DNA of 28,626 nt from contig CAZROW010000037.1 of assembly GCA_964601805.1 (NCBI GenBank), positions 1 through 28,626 on the forward strand, in the 5' to 3' direction. A program made the position numbers and the translations under genes. This stretch comes from Eutrophocola sp964601805. Its GTDB lineage: Bacteria > Pseudomonadota > Gammaproteobacteria > Pseudomonadales > Pseudohongiellaceae. Position 1 is the first letter of the stretch; each line of letters opens with the position of its first letter. Under the pieces are notes generated by a model. It saw only the letters and a program-made list of their open reading frames with translations, did no database searches and had not been told where the DNA came from. This document shows, piece by piece, positions 15,140 through 23,339 of the stretch.

Positions 15140-17827
15140 TTAAGCCAACACCGGATTCAGTTTCTCCGGGTCCAGGTTAAATTTCTTGATCGCCTGGCTG
15201 ACAACTTTCTTCTCGATACTGCCGGCCTTGGCCAACTCATTCAGGGACGCCACAACGATATAACTGGCATTCACTTCAAAGAAATGACGCAGTTTTTCGC
15301 GGCTGTCACTGCGACCGAAACCGTCAGTGCCCAGTACCTTGTATGGCGCAGGGACAAAGGCGCGAATCTGGTCAGAATAAAGCTTCATGTAATCAGTGGC
15401 AGCAATAACTGGGCCGTCCTTTTCTGACAGGCACTGTTCCACGTAGGACACTTTTGGCTTGTCTTCCGGGTGCAACATGTTCCAGCGATCAACGGCCCAG
15501 CCATCGCGGGCCAGTTCGTTGATACTGGTGGCACTCCACACGTCCACGGCCACCTTGTAATCCTTGCGCAGGATTTGTGCAGCTTCACGCACTTCCCTCA
15601 GGATAGTACCGCTGCCAAGCAGGCGCACGCGACTGGCTTTCTTGCCCTTGCCAGCGCTGACCTTGCAGTCCTTGCTGTCACCGTCTTCCAGCAGGTACAT
15701 ACCCTTGAGGATGCCCTCTTCTGCGCCTTCCGGCATGTCAGGATGCTGGTAATTCTCATTCATCGTGGTGATGTAGTACCAGATGGATTCATCTTCCTGG
15801 TACATGCGCCTGATACCGTCCTGGATAATGACCGCCAGTTCATAGGAATAGGTGGGGTCGTAGGAAATACAGTTCGGAATCGTGCCTGCCATGAGGTGGC
15901 TGTGACCATCCTGGTGCTGCAGGCCTTCACCGTTGAGTGTCGTTCTGCCGGCTGTGGCACCCAGCAGGAAGCCGCGTGCCTGGAGATCACCAGCCGCCCA
16001 GCACAGGTCGCCCACACGCTGGAAGCCAAACATGGAGTAGTAAATATAAAAAGGGATCAGCGGGTAGTTGTGGACACTGTAGGAAGTCGCCGCTGACAAC
16101 CAGGAGCTCATGGAACCGGCTTCGTTGATACCTTCTTCCAGCAGCTGGCCCTTGACGTCTTCACGGTAGTACATCACCTGGCCGGAATCGGCAGGATCAT
16201 AAAGCTGGCCCTTGGCGGAATAGATACCGATCTGGCGGAACAGGCCTTCCATACCGAAGGTCCGGGCTTCATCGGGCACAATCGGCACGATGCGGTGACC
16301 GATTTCCTTGTCCTTGACCAGGGTGGACAACAACCGGACAAAAGCCATGGTCGTGGAGACTTCACGGTCCCCCGTACCCTTGAGCTGGTTGTCAAAGGCT
16401 TTCAGTTCAGGTGCCTTGATCGGTTCACTCTTTGCGCGCCGGGCTGGCAATGTGCCACCGAGCTTGCCCCGCATGCGGCGCAGGTATTCCATCTCCGGGC
16501 TGTTTTCTTCCGGCTTGTAATACGGGACGTCCTCGAGCTTGTCATCGGCAATGGGAATACCGAAACGGTCACGGAAAACTTTCAGTTCATCCAGACTGAG
16601 TTTCTTGGTGGAATGTGTGGCATTGGCACCCTGGGCGGAACCAAAGGCATAGCCCTTGATGGTCTTGGCCAGGATCACTGTCGGACGGTCTGTGCAATCC
16701 ACTGCCTGCTTGTAGGCCGCGTAGACCTTGAACGGATCATGACCGCCACGATTGAGCTGCATGATCTCCTCGTCGGACAGGTGTTCCACGAATTTATTCA
16801 GTTCGGGGGTATTGAAGAAATGCTCGCGCACGTAATCGCCACCGCGCACGCTGAAGGTCTGGAATTCACCATCAACCACTTCGTTCATGCGCGCCTGCAA
16901 AATGCCATCGGTATCTTTTTCCAGCAGGGAATCCCAGTGGCGTCCCCAGACCACCTTGATCACGTTCCAGCCGGCACCGCGGAAGATACCTTCCAGTTCC
17001 TGGATAATCTTGCCGTTGCCGCGAACCGGGCCGTCCAGGCGCTGCAGGTTACAGTTGATCACGAAATTCAGGTTACCCAGTCCCTCACGGGCAGCCAGGG
17101 AAATAGCGCCCAGGGTTTCCGGCTCATCACATTCACCATCACCCAGGAAGGCCCAGATCTGGCGATCGCCCTGTTTGACCAGTTCCCGGTTGTCCAGGTA
17201 TTTCATGACATGGGCATGGTAAATCGCCTGCAAGGGCCCCAGGCCCATGGAAACTGTCGGAAACTGCCAGTAATCCGGCATCAGTTTGGGATGGGGATAG
17301 GAAGACAGGCCGTTGCCGTCCACTTCCTGCCTGAATTTATCAAGCTGGTCTTCGCTCAGGCGCCCTTCGATATAGGAGCGCGAGTAAATACCGGGAGAGG
17401 CATGGCCCTGGAAAAGCACCAGGTCTCCGGGATGATCCTCGGTCTCACCGCGGAAGAAATAATTGAACCCCACATCATACAAAGTGGCTGCAGAGGAAAA
17501 CGTGGAAATATGGCCACCCAGGTCATAACCCAGCTTGCCGGCACGCATCACCATGGCCAGGGCATTCCAGCGCACAATGCCGCGGATGCTCCGCTCCATG
17601 TACATGTCGCCGGGCATCTTGTCTTCTTCTTCCTTGGGAATGGTATTGCGATAGGGAGTGGTCAGGGAGTCAACGGGAAGCTGTTGACCGGATTCGGTGG
17701 TCGTGCTGATCAGGCTCTTGAGAAGATACTGGGCACGGTCCATGCCCTGGTGCCTGATGACAGAAGAAATGGAATCCCGCCATTCCTGCGTTTCAAGTGG
17801 ATCAATATCAGTAAATTTGTCGGCCAT
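15140..17827 (-). CDS. aceE: Pyruvate dehydrogenase E1 (homodimeric, ThDP-dependent)
   Basis: Decarboxylates pyruvate and reductively acetylates the lipoyl groups of AceF. I start at ATG 17827 (MADKFTDIDPLETQEW), which aligns with the E. coli N-terminus; a TTG at 17839 would add four residues. The 895-residue product is collinear with E. coli AceE throughout. It has GGHISTFSSAATLYDVGFN, the ThDP/Mg motif beginning GDGECDEPE (about 229) and ending NFVINCNLQ, DEARTFGMEGLFRQIGIY, and RTTLNGEGLQHQDGHSH, with the C-terminus KFNLDPEKLNPVLA. It is the first gene of the aceE-aceF unit. The 588 bp upstream are non-coding and hold palindromes that may be operators. No frameshift or truncation. Confidence 0.98.
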   Translation of the reverse strand: MADKFTDIDPLETQEWRDSISSVIRHQGMDRAQYLLKSLISTTTESGQQLPVDSLTTPYRNTIPKEEEDKMPGDMYMERSIRGIVRWNALAMVMRAGKLGYDLGGHISTFSSAATLYDVGFNYFFRGETEDHPGDLVLFQGHASPGIYSRSYIEGRLSEDQLDKFRQEVDGNGLSSYPHPKLMPDYWQFPTVSMGLGPLQAIYHAHVMKYLDNRELVKQGDRQIWAFLGDGECDEPETLGAISLAAREGLGNLNFVINCNLQRLDGPVRGNGKIIQELEGIFRGAGWNVIKVVWGRHWDSLLEKDTDGILQARMNEVVDGEFQTFSVRGGDYVREHFFNTPELNKFVEHLSDEEIMQLNRGGHDPFKVYAAYKQAVDCTDRPTVILAKTIKGYAFGSAQGANATHSTKKLSLDELKVFRDRFGIPIADDKLEDVPYYKPEENSPEMEYLRRMRGKLGGTLPARRAKSEPIKAPELKAFDNQLKGTGDREVSTTMAFVRLLSTLVKDKEIGHRIVPIVPDEARTFGMEGLFRQIGIYSAKGQLYDPADSGQVMYYREDVKGQLLEEGINEAGSMSSWLSAATSYSVHNYPLIPFYIYYSMFGFQRVGDLCWAAGDLQARGFLLGATAGRTTLNGEGLQHQDGHSHLMAGTIPNCISYDPTYSYELAVIIQDGIRRMYQEDESIWYYITTMNENYQHPDMPEGAEEGILKGMYLLEDGDSKDCKVSAGKGKKASRVRLLGSGTILREVREAAQILRKDYKVAVDVWSATSINELARDGWAVDRWNMLHPEDKPKVSYVEQCLSEKDGPVIAATDYMKLYSDQIRAFVPAPYKVLGTDGFGRSDSREKLRHFFEVNASYIVVASLNELAKAGSIEKKVVSQAIKKFNLDPEKLNPVLA

Positions 17828-18145
17828 GTTGCTACTCAATGTTTACGACGTTATTTTGACCACGTTTAATCAACACTGCTTTCACCGCTGCCACACAACC
17901 TAGTAGTTTCCGGCGGCGATCAAGGCGGCGTCTGTTAACAACAATTTACAACTGCGTCAGTCAACGTCGCTGATTATCCTGATGGGGCAAACCCGGTGAT
18001 GCCAGGTCGCCTGTTTTATTTAAAAACCCCGGCATTGTTTTTCACATTGCCTGGGCGGCCGCCCGGGAGGGCGAAATCCTGCAGTACCTGTTGTTGTTAT
18101 TGTCACCCATGGATCGCAGGGGTGCGGTAATGCCGGTTTATATTC

Positions 18146-18231
18146 TGTAGTAAATTTACATTAGCGCGCAATATTAATCGAATTTACAAGAATTTACCAA
18201 CATAAGCTGTTGATTCTGTAGTAAAACTACA
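18146..18231. promoter_or_regulatory. Pair of inverted-repeat operator-like sites
   Basis: TGTAGTAAATTTACA (18146-18160) and TGTAGTAAAACTACA (18217-18231). The second is a perfect 6-3-6 inverted repeat, the first matches in its outer bases, and both are preceded by ATTC. They are 71 bp apart in AT-rich DNA upstream of aceE. They look like binding sites for a dimeric regulator, identity unknown. Confidence 0.4.
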
Positions 18232-18256
18232 AAATCAGGGGGCTTCGGCCACCCTG
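18232..18256 (-). terminator. UUCG-type hairpin, candidate ampD terminator
   Basis: CAGGG+GGC, loop TTCG, GCC+CCCTG with one bulged base. On the minus strand it is followed by ATTTTGT. It lies about 160 nt beyond the ampD stop, so it could end that transcript; the U-tract is short. Confidence 0.4.
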
Positions 18257-18415
18257 TGAAGAAAAACCCCTTTAAATACGGGCTGATAGCCATGTAGTGA
18301 AAATGGCAGGAGCCAGAAAAAGCCTGATCAGGGTACTGTAAAAGTATTCAAAGTGGAGCGGAAAGCATGCCTGGCCCCGGGATACTTGTACACCGTCATC
18401 GACCGGATAAACGAT

Positions 18416-18961
18416 TCAGCCTACCAGCTCGCGACGGTACCGATCCCAGTCAAAACAGGGGCCCGGGTCTGTTTTACGCGCCGGCGCAATGTCTGAATGC
18501 CCCGTAATACGGTCACCTGTTATACCCGGATAAGTCGCCATGAGCAGGCGGGTGACTGCGATTAACCGTTCATATTGCGCTGATGTGAAGGGCGTGTCAT
18601 CGCACCCCTCCAGTTCAATACCAATTGAGAAGTCATTGCACTGGTCACGGCCATCAAAGCTGGAAGCACCGGCATGATGGGCCTTGAGGTTGAAAGGCAC
18701 GTATTGTGTCACCTGCCCTGTCCGGTCAATCAACAGGTGGGATGAAACCCTGAGCTCTCGAAGTGCGTCAAAGTAAGGGTGAGCATCACAATCCAGGGTA
18801 TTGCAAAACAGCGCATCGATATAGGGCCCGCCAAATTCACCAGGTGGCAGACTGATGTTATGAATAACCAGCAAGCTGATTTCTTCATTGACTGGACGCT
18901 CACCATGATTTGGCGATTGCAGATGCCGGGCAGGAACCAGCCAGTGTTTTTTTATTTCCAT
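18416..18961 (-). CDS. ampD: 1,6-anhydro-N-acetylmuramyl-L-alanine amidase AmpD
   Basis: A cytosolic zinc amidase that removes the peptide from anhydro-muropeptides during peptidoglycan recycling; its loss derepresses AmpC beta-lactamase in species with AmpR. The 181 residues fit the family. The zinc ligands are in place: His34 in LVIHNIS, His155 in GHSDIAP, and Asp165 in ARKTDPGPCF. Lys163 and the catalytic Glu117 in GIELEG are also present. There is no signal peptide, which separates it from the periplasmic AmiD. It is divergent from the retropepsin-like gene, with nadC nearby on the other strand, as in many gammaproteobacteria. No ampC, ampR or ampE is in the window. Confidence 0.96.
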   Translation of the reverse strand: MEIKKHWLVPARHLQSPNHGERPVNEEISLLVIHNISLPPGEFGGPYIDALFCNTLDCDAHPYFDALRELRVSSHLLIDRTGQVTQYVPFNLKAHHAGASSFDGRDQCNDFSIGIELEGCDDTPFTSAQYERLIAVTRLLMATYPGITGDRITGHSDIAPARKTDPGPCFDWDRYRRELVG

Positions 18962-18991
18962 GCCCCCATATTACCCCAAGGTATCCATGTT

Positions 18992-18997
18992 TATAAT
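18992..18997 (+). promoter_or_regulatory. -10 element (TATAAT), possible leaderless start
   Basis: Perfect TATAAT ending 8 nt before the ATG at 19006, with no Shine-Dalgarno sequence between. It implies a transcript starting at or very near the ATG. The -35 is not obvious (TTACCC at 18971 would give a short 15-nt spacer). Confidence 0.4.
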
Positions 18998-19005
18998 CTT
19001 GAACC

Positions 19006-19545
19006 ATGACACACCAGGACCCGCATAAACAGAACAGGCGTATGGGACAGGGCATGATTGCCGCAGGCTTCATTCTGGGCCTGGTATTGCTGACCACCCT
19101 GTTTGACGGCGTGCTGGAGAATTCCCGTAACCCCAACAGCAATCCTGCCTCGACAATTAATGCATTGGGCCAGACAGAGGTCACCCTGGAAAGCAATCGC
19201 CAGGGGCAATACCTGCTCACCGGGGCGATCAATAACGTGCCTGCGGAATTCATCCTGGATACCGGGGCCACTGATGTAGTGATCCCGCCCGGACTCGCAC
19301 AGGCCAGCGGCCTGGAATACGGTTACCAGGGCCAGGCCATGACAGCCAATGGCCTGGTCAATATCTATTCCACGATCATCGATGAACTCACACTCGGCGC
19401 AATCACCCTGCGCAATGTCCGCGCCAGCATCAACCCGGCCATGCATGAAAGCATGGTATTATTGGGCATGAGCGCACTGAGGCAGGTTGAATTCAATCAA
19501 CAGGGTTCCCGGTTGACTCTCAGGTACCAGGATAACCAGCCCTGA
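19006..19545 (+). CDS. Membrane-anchored retropepsin-like aspartic protease (clan AA)
   Basis: This 179-residue protein has a short basic N-terminus, one transmembrane helix (about 15-33), a Ser/Asn-rich linker, and a single retropepsin-like domain (about 55-175). The catalytic motif FILDTGATDVVIP has Asp85-Thr86-Gly87, and the matching LLGMSALRQVEF lies near the C-terminus. This is the layout of the bacterial TIGR02281-type clan AA proteases, which must dimerise because each chain supplies one Asp. The topology puts the protease domain in the periplasm. The substrate is unknown. It is divergent from ampD by 44 bp and followed by nadC. Confidence 0.88.
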   Translation: MTHQDPHKQNRRMGQGMIAAGFILGLVLLTTLFDGVLENSRNPNSNPASTINALGQTEVTLESNRQGQYLLTGAINNVPAEFILDTGATDVVIPPGLAQASGLEYGYQGQAMTANGLVNIYSTIIDELTLGAITLRNVRASINPAMHESMVLLGMSALRQVEFNQQGSRLTLRYQDNQP

Positions 19546-19576
19546 CAACACGATTAATCCTGGTCAGGTTATCCCG

Positions 19577-19582
19577 TATAAT
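19577..19582 (+). promoter_or_regulatory. Candidate nadC promoter -10
   Basis: Perfect TATAAT 62 nt before ATG 19645. The -35 position (19554-19559, TTAATC) is weak. It would give nadC its own transcript, separate from the protease gene. Confidence 0.4.
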
Positions 19583-19644
19583 TCCGGCTCCGGATTCATT
19601 TTTCATCGTTGCGTCAAAACGCTTCTGCAGGATTATTTTTCACC

Positions 19645-20478
19645 ATGGAAAACCCTTTACTTGAAGGCCTTGAGGAAACCGTCCGTGGTGCCCTCTCGGA
19701 AGATATTGGCGATGGTGATATCACGGCCGAGCTGATTCCGGAAGACCGGCAAGCCAGGGCCAGCGTGATATGCCGGGAACATGCAACGATATGTGGCGAG
19801 CCCTGGGTGACCGAAGTTTTTCGACAGGTGGACCCTGATGTCACTGTCGAGTGGAAACACCATGATGGCGACAGTATAGATCCGGGCGATGTGGTGTTTG
19901 TTGCCCATGGCAAGGCCCGCTCACTGCTCACCGCAGAGCGCACTGCCCTGAACTTCCTGCAAACACTGTCCAGCGTGGCCACCTCGGCGCGTGAAATTGC
20001 CGACCAGGTACGCCACACGCAGGTCAATATCCTGGATACCCGTAAAACCATTCCCGGTCTCCGGCTGGCACAGAAATATGCCGTCCAGACCGGCGGCTGT
20101 CACAACCATCGCATCGGCCTGTTTGACGCTTACCTGATCAAGGAAAACCACATCAACGCCAGCGGCGGCATTACCAGCGCGATAGAAAATGCCCGCGACC
20201 TGCATCCTGACCGCAAGGTGGAAGTGGAAGTGGAAACCATCGAGCAACTGAAAGAGGCACTGGCAGCAAAAGCCGACATTGTCCTGCTCGACAATTTCAC
20301 ACTGGAAATGCTCAGGGAAGCGGTGAGGATCAACGAAGGACAGGCCAAACTGGAAGCCTCGGGCGGGTATGACATCAAGTCTGCCGTGGTTGTCGCGGAA
20401 ACCGGGGTGGACTATATCTCGGTAGGCTCACTGACCAAGCATATCCAGGCGACTGACTTTACCATGCTCTTTGAGTAG
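19645..20478 (+). CDS. nadC: Nicotinate-nucleotide pyrophosphorylase (quinolinate phosphoribosyltransferase)
   Basis: Converts quinolinate and PRPP to nicotinate mononucleotide in de novo NAD synthesis. I start at ATG 19645 (MENPLLEGLEETV), preceded by AGGA; an in-frame TTG at 19609 is less likely. The 277 residues show the family motifs: EDIGDGDITAELIP, LLTAERTALNFLQ, DTRKTIPGLR (131-140), KYAVQTGGCHNHRIGLFDAYLIKENH (in the 144-169 region, with the phosphate/quinolinate-binding Arg, His and Lys), VEVEVETIEQL, LLDNF, EASGG and GVDYISVGSLTK. The protein is complete. It is convergent with the DUF1080 lipoprotein, with a hairpin between. Confidence 0.97.
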   Translation: MENPLLEGLEETVRGALSEDIGDGDITAELIPEDRQARASVICREHATICGEPWVTEVFRQVDPDVTVEWKHHDGDSIDPGDVVFVAHGKARSLLTAERTALNFLQTLSSVATSAREIADQVRHTQVNILDTRKTIPGLRLAQKYAVQTGGCHNHRIGLFDAYLIKENHINASGGITSAIENARDLHPDRKVEVEVETIEQLKEALAAKADIVLLDNFTLEMLREAVRINEGQAKLEASGGYDIKSAVVVAETGVDYISVGSLTKHIQATDFTMLFE

Positions 20479-20503
20479 GGATAGGGCAAAAGACTTTCAT
20501 CAT

Positions 20504-20525
20504 CGGGCGTTCAGCCGAACGCCCG
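20504..20525. terminator. Bidirectional hairpin between nadC and the lipoprotein gene
   Basis: Perfect 9-bp stem CGGGCGTTC / GAACGCCCG with loop AGCC, placed between two convergent stop codons. T-rich tracts follow only after several bases on each side, so it is an imperfect intrinsic terminator. Confidence 0.55.
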
Positions 20526-20546
20526 TGATCAATACAGACTTTTAAA

Positions 20547-21134
20547 TTACAGCCTTCGAATACGCACGTTGCGGAACTTGATCGTACCTGATCCATACTG
20601 GAGCGACAGCGGACCACTGGCGAAATTGTCATCATAACCATCCACCGTCTTCACGCCATTCAGGTAAATCACCACGTGGTTACCGTCCAGGGTGATGTCA
20701 TAGGTATTCCACTGGTCCCAGGTATCCACGATAGCCTGTGGTGGTAAAAAGTTCGGGATACCACCAGTGCGCCCACTCTGGTCGGGACGATCGTCAAAAA
20801 TATTGGCCTCATAGGCAGAGGTATCGGAAATATTTTCAGGATCCTGGATGCGCATGAAAATACCGCTGTTGGCGCCTTCATGATTCCAGAACTCCAGTTG
20901 TATCTGAAAATCAGTAAGGCTTTCATCAGTCACCAGGTGGCTCACACCTGAGGCTTCGTCAGCAACAACTTCATCACCTTCCCAGTGCCAGTTGGCATCC
21001 CCCTGTGTATGCCAGCCTGCCATGCTTGGGCCGAGTTCCATCCAGCCGGCATCGTTCATTGAGGCACATGCTGAAAGCATTACGGTTAAGGCAATAACAA
21101 CAAGCATGTTGAGCTTTTGATAGGTAGTTTTCAT
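20547..21134 (-). CDS. DUF1080 (3-keto-disaccharide hydrolase-type) lipoprotein
   Basis: This 195-residue protein starts at ATG 21134, with the ribosome-binding site AGGAGAG 6 nt upstream; the frame is open further up but without start signals. It has a lipoprotein signal with lipobox LSAC (Cys23), so it is membrane-anchored. The remainder is one beta-sandwich domain of the DUF1080/PF06439 type: WHTQGDANWHWEGDEVV, the conserved FWNHEGANSGIFMRI, EANIFDD, WNTYDITLDGNHVVIYLNG, and the final GTIKFRNVRIRRL. Some family members hydrolyse 3-keto-glycosides; activity here is unproven. The residue after Cys is Ala, which does not signal inner-membrane retention. It stands alone between nadC and the glycan cluster. 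Confidence 0.88.
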   Translation of the reverse strand: MKTTYQKLNMLVVIALTVMLSACASMNDAGWMELGPSMAGWHTQGDANWHWEGDEVVADEASGVSHLVTDESLTDFQIQLEFWNHEGANSGIFMRIQDPENISDTSAYEANIFDDRPDQSGRTGGIPNFLPPQAIVDTWDQWNTYDITLDGNHVVIYLNGVKTVDGYDDNFASGPLSLQYGSGTIKFRNVRIRRL

Positions 21135-21279
21135 TATTCTCTCCTGATTTGTACAAGGCCAATGTCTTGTTGTTTTATAACCCCAGCACGAATATCGGCC
21201 ATCTTGGCGTGGAGCAGTTTTTCGCACACACCTTACCGGGTGTCAAGGAAGTTACCGAAGTGTACACAGGATTACGACC

Positions 21280-22359
21280 CTAGTGTTCTCTGGATAAGCC
21301 AGGTGTGGCTGATAATACCTCAAGGTACTGCCCTGCAATCCTGTCCCAACCATAATTTTCCCTCACAAAGTCCAGGGATCGTGCAGCTTTACTTTGCAAC
21401 GCATTGGGATCTTCAAGCAGTGACTCGATGGTTTTCCTGTATTCAACTGAATTTCCGGCTTCTACCAGCGCCCCGTTTTTGCCGTCAGTGATAGCATCTT
21501 TCAAGCCCTCCAGTTCTGAAGCAACGACATAGGTTCCAGCCATGGCAGCCTCAAGTACCACCAGCCCGAAACCTTCCATATCATTGGCAACAGGTATATT
21601 GGGCTGTATAAACAGGTCTGCAGTGGTCAGCAATATATCTTTCTGAATATCGGTAATGGCTCCAAGGAATAACACTCTTCCAGCACAACCCGACTCTTCA
21701 ATGGCCTGGCGTATCATATTTTCTTCAGGTCCTTTCCCTGCAACCAAATACGTCACATCCGCAGCCAAATCCGGAACAACATGCCTGATAAACCAGGCGA
21801 CACCTTTACGCCTAACCAGTCGTCCAAGGGTCAGAAGTACCGGGCCTTCTACATCTTTGCCAATCACATCCTTCAAGTCTTGACGGCTGTATGTCGACTG
21901 AACAGCGGCAGTATTAACACCGTTAGGAATGAAAACCAGGCTGGATTCCTTGACCCCCCGACTTGTTGCCTGATGAACAGTTTCATTACCTACAGCAATA
22001 AACTTGTCAACCGCGTTAAAAAAAACCTGCAGCCAAAGTTTCCGGTAAAAATAATTGCCGAAGGTAACATCCAGCCCATGAAGAATACAGACGACAGGTT
22101 TGCGAGAAAACAGTTTTACTATCCAGGCAACCAAGGCAAGCACGCCATCGCCCAACAGGATTATGTCGTACTGATTTCTTTTGAAAAAAATTGCTGCCAG
22201 GGTATAAGGAAAAAACAGGGGGAGAAAAATTTTACCATGCCGGTTAATGATGGCTGTTGTTTGGGCTTTTTTTTTCAGGGCGCTGAAAATCTCAAAGTTT
22301 TGTCTTTCTATTCCTCCAATAACAGGAGGAAATGCCCTGGAGACAAACAACACTTGCAT
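21280..22359 (-). CDS. Glycosyltransferase family 4 (GT-B fold)
   Basis: This 359-residue cytoplasmic glycosyltransferase probably uses a nucleotide sugar. The N-terminal domain opens MQVLFVSRAFPPVIGGIERQ, the Gly-rich acceptor loop typical of GT4. The C-terminal Rossmann domain has LLTLGRLVRRKG (176-185), VAGKGPEE (207-213), the helix-capping FLGAI, and the E-x7-E donor motif EGFGLVVLE (Glu262, Glu270). It starts 3 nt after the methyltransferase stop, so the two are translationally linked. Base composition is more AT-rich than in the genes to the left. The sugar and acceptor cannot be read from sequence; the setting suggests a surface glycan. Confidence 0.92.
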   Translation of the reverse strand: MQVLFVSRAFPPVIGGIERQNFEIFSALKKKAQTTAIINRHGKIFLPLFFPYTLAAIFFKRNQYDIILLGDGVLALVAWIVKLFSRKPVVCILHGLDVTFGNYFYRKLWLQVFFNAVDKFIAVGNETVHQATSRGVKESSLVFIPNGVNTAAVQSTYSRQDLKDVIGKDVEGPVLLTLGRLVRRKGVAWFIRHVVPDLAADVTYLVAGKGPEENMIRQAIEESGCAGRVLFLGAITDIQKDILLTTADLFIQPNIPVANDMEGFGLVVLEAAMAGTYVVASELEGLKDAITDGKNGALVEAGNSVEYRKTIESLLEDPNALQSKAARSLDFVRENYGWDRIAGQYLEVLSATPGLSREH

Positions 22360-22362
22360 AAG

Positions 22363-23088
22363 TTATCTACCGGCGGACTTTCTGCACAGGTGATAAACCT
22401 GGTACTGCCAGCGCAAGGGCCAGAAAAATAGCATCAGTGCTTGCACAAAACGAACCGGGATCATAAACCACTCGCCTTTTTTGACCCAACGCCAGGAAAT
22501 AACATGAAGGTCTTTCCAGCGCTTTTCCACGGTCAACCCGGCCTGGTTAAACAAATCATTCCATTCATCCAGTGTTCGCACCACTTCCTTGGCATCTACC
22601 TGGTAAGTCCCGCCAAACAAGCCAAGCTTCCTGGTCAAAAAATCAGCATTGGGTACCAACAGGATGAATCTAGCTGAATCTTTCGCAACCCTGGACATTT
22701 CCTGCATGGCCTGGACCGGCCTGACAAAATGTTCAAGTGAACCCAGACAGGTAACCATGTCGAAGCGATTATCTGCAAAAGGGAGCTCTTCTGCTGCCTG
22801 GGCATAAAACTCTCCATCGGGCATGTTCTTTTTACAAATACCAATGGCTTTGTCAGACAAGTCCACACCCGCAGGAGTTGCGCCTGCATCCTGGCAGGCT
22901 TTCAACCATTCTCCTAAACCGCAGGCCACGTCAAGCACAGCATCGCCAGCCTGGATGCCAAGGCTTTTAACCAACCTGACCTCGTGGCTGCTTGGTGTAG
23001 CGACGGTCGCATCCTTGTAGTAGACGGATTCGTAAAACTCCCGAATTTCGTCGAGGTCAGCCTGATCTTTCTGATCAAGATTATTCAT
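22363..23088 (-). CDS. SAM-dependent class I methyltransferase
   Basis: This 241-residue protein has a Methyltransf_11/25-type Rossmann domain: motif I VLDVACGLGEW (51-61), acidic residue of motif II in AGVDLSDKAI, motif III-like FDMVTCLGSLEHF (about 108-120), and a post-motif in ARFILLVPNADF. The C-terminal 45 residues contain a hydrophobic stretch (VRFVQALMLFFWPLRW) that may touch the membrane. It starts at ATG 23088 with AAGG 9 nt upstream, and is the first gene of the minus-strand pair with the GT4. Likely substrates are a lipid-linked sugar or polyprenyl/quinone-like lipid, but this is inference from context only. Confidence 0.88.
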   Translation of the reverse strand: MNNLDQKDQADLDEIREFYESVYYKDATVATPSSHEVRLVKSLGIQAGDAVLDVACGLGEWLKACQDAGATPAGVDLSDKAIGICKKNMPDGEFYAQAAEELPFADNRFDMVTCLGSLEHFVRPVQAMQEMSRVAKDSARFILLVPNADFLTRKLGLFGGTYQVDAKEVVRTLDEWNDLFNQAGLTVEKRWKDLHVISWRWVKKGEWFMIPVRFVQALMLFFWPLRWQYQVYHLCRKSAGR

Positions 23089-23191
23089 TGGATATTACCT
23101 TGTGCTTTCAGAAGATATAAGTATATTAATCACGTCCATAATACCTTGGTGGTGTAATTTTCCTTAAAAATCTTTGAATTATGTTACAGGA

Positions 23192-23221
23192 TTGAGAGCA
23201 TGTTCACTATCTGCCTATAGC
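23192..23221 (+). promoter_or_regulatory. Candidate sigma-70 promoter for the HprK-like gene
   Basis: TTGAGA (23192-23197), 18-nt spacer, TATAGC (23216-23221), about 118 nt upstream of ATG 23340, in the 251-bp divergent region between the methyltransferase and kinase genes. Confidence 0.3.
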
Positions 23222-23339
23222 ACTGCCCACCCGGTAACCTGTATAAATTCACGGGACTCTACCATTCGATATCAAACTGGTACCAAACCAATCGATTGCC
23301 TGAAAAATTATTCCGGAAACACAGGATCACTTTATAACA

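Larger units (their letters stand above)
17828..18415. other. Long intergenic region between aceE and ampD
   Basis: No gene seen. It holds a perfect 12-bp GC palindrome, GGGCGGCCGCCC (18053-18064), the paired TGTAGTAAA sites (18146-18231) and a UUCG hairpin (18236-18256). AATTTAC recurs at 18153, 18181 and 18191. On the minus strand TTGACT occurs at about 17960-17965, but no matching -10 is convincing, so the aceE promoter was not located. No site matching the E. coli PdhR operator (ATTGGTNNGACCAAT) was found. Confidence 0.5.

Noticed and set aside
16295..17869. Very long open frame (524 codons) antisense to aceE, with similar ones antisense to aceF (13933-15180), RND permease (9375-10121) and groL (4016-4963)
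   Set aside because: They follow from the codon bias of the real genes, lack ribosome-binding sites and domain content, and the sense proteins are unmistakable.
20547..21227. Longer start for the DUF1080 lipoprotein at 21227
   Set aside because: It would bury the lipoprotein signal peptide about 30 residues in; the ATG at 21134 has a good AGGAGAG site.
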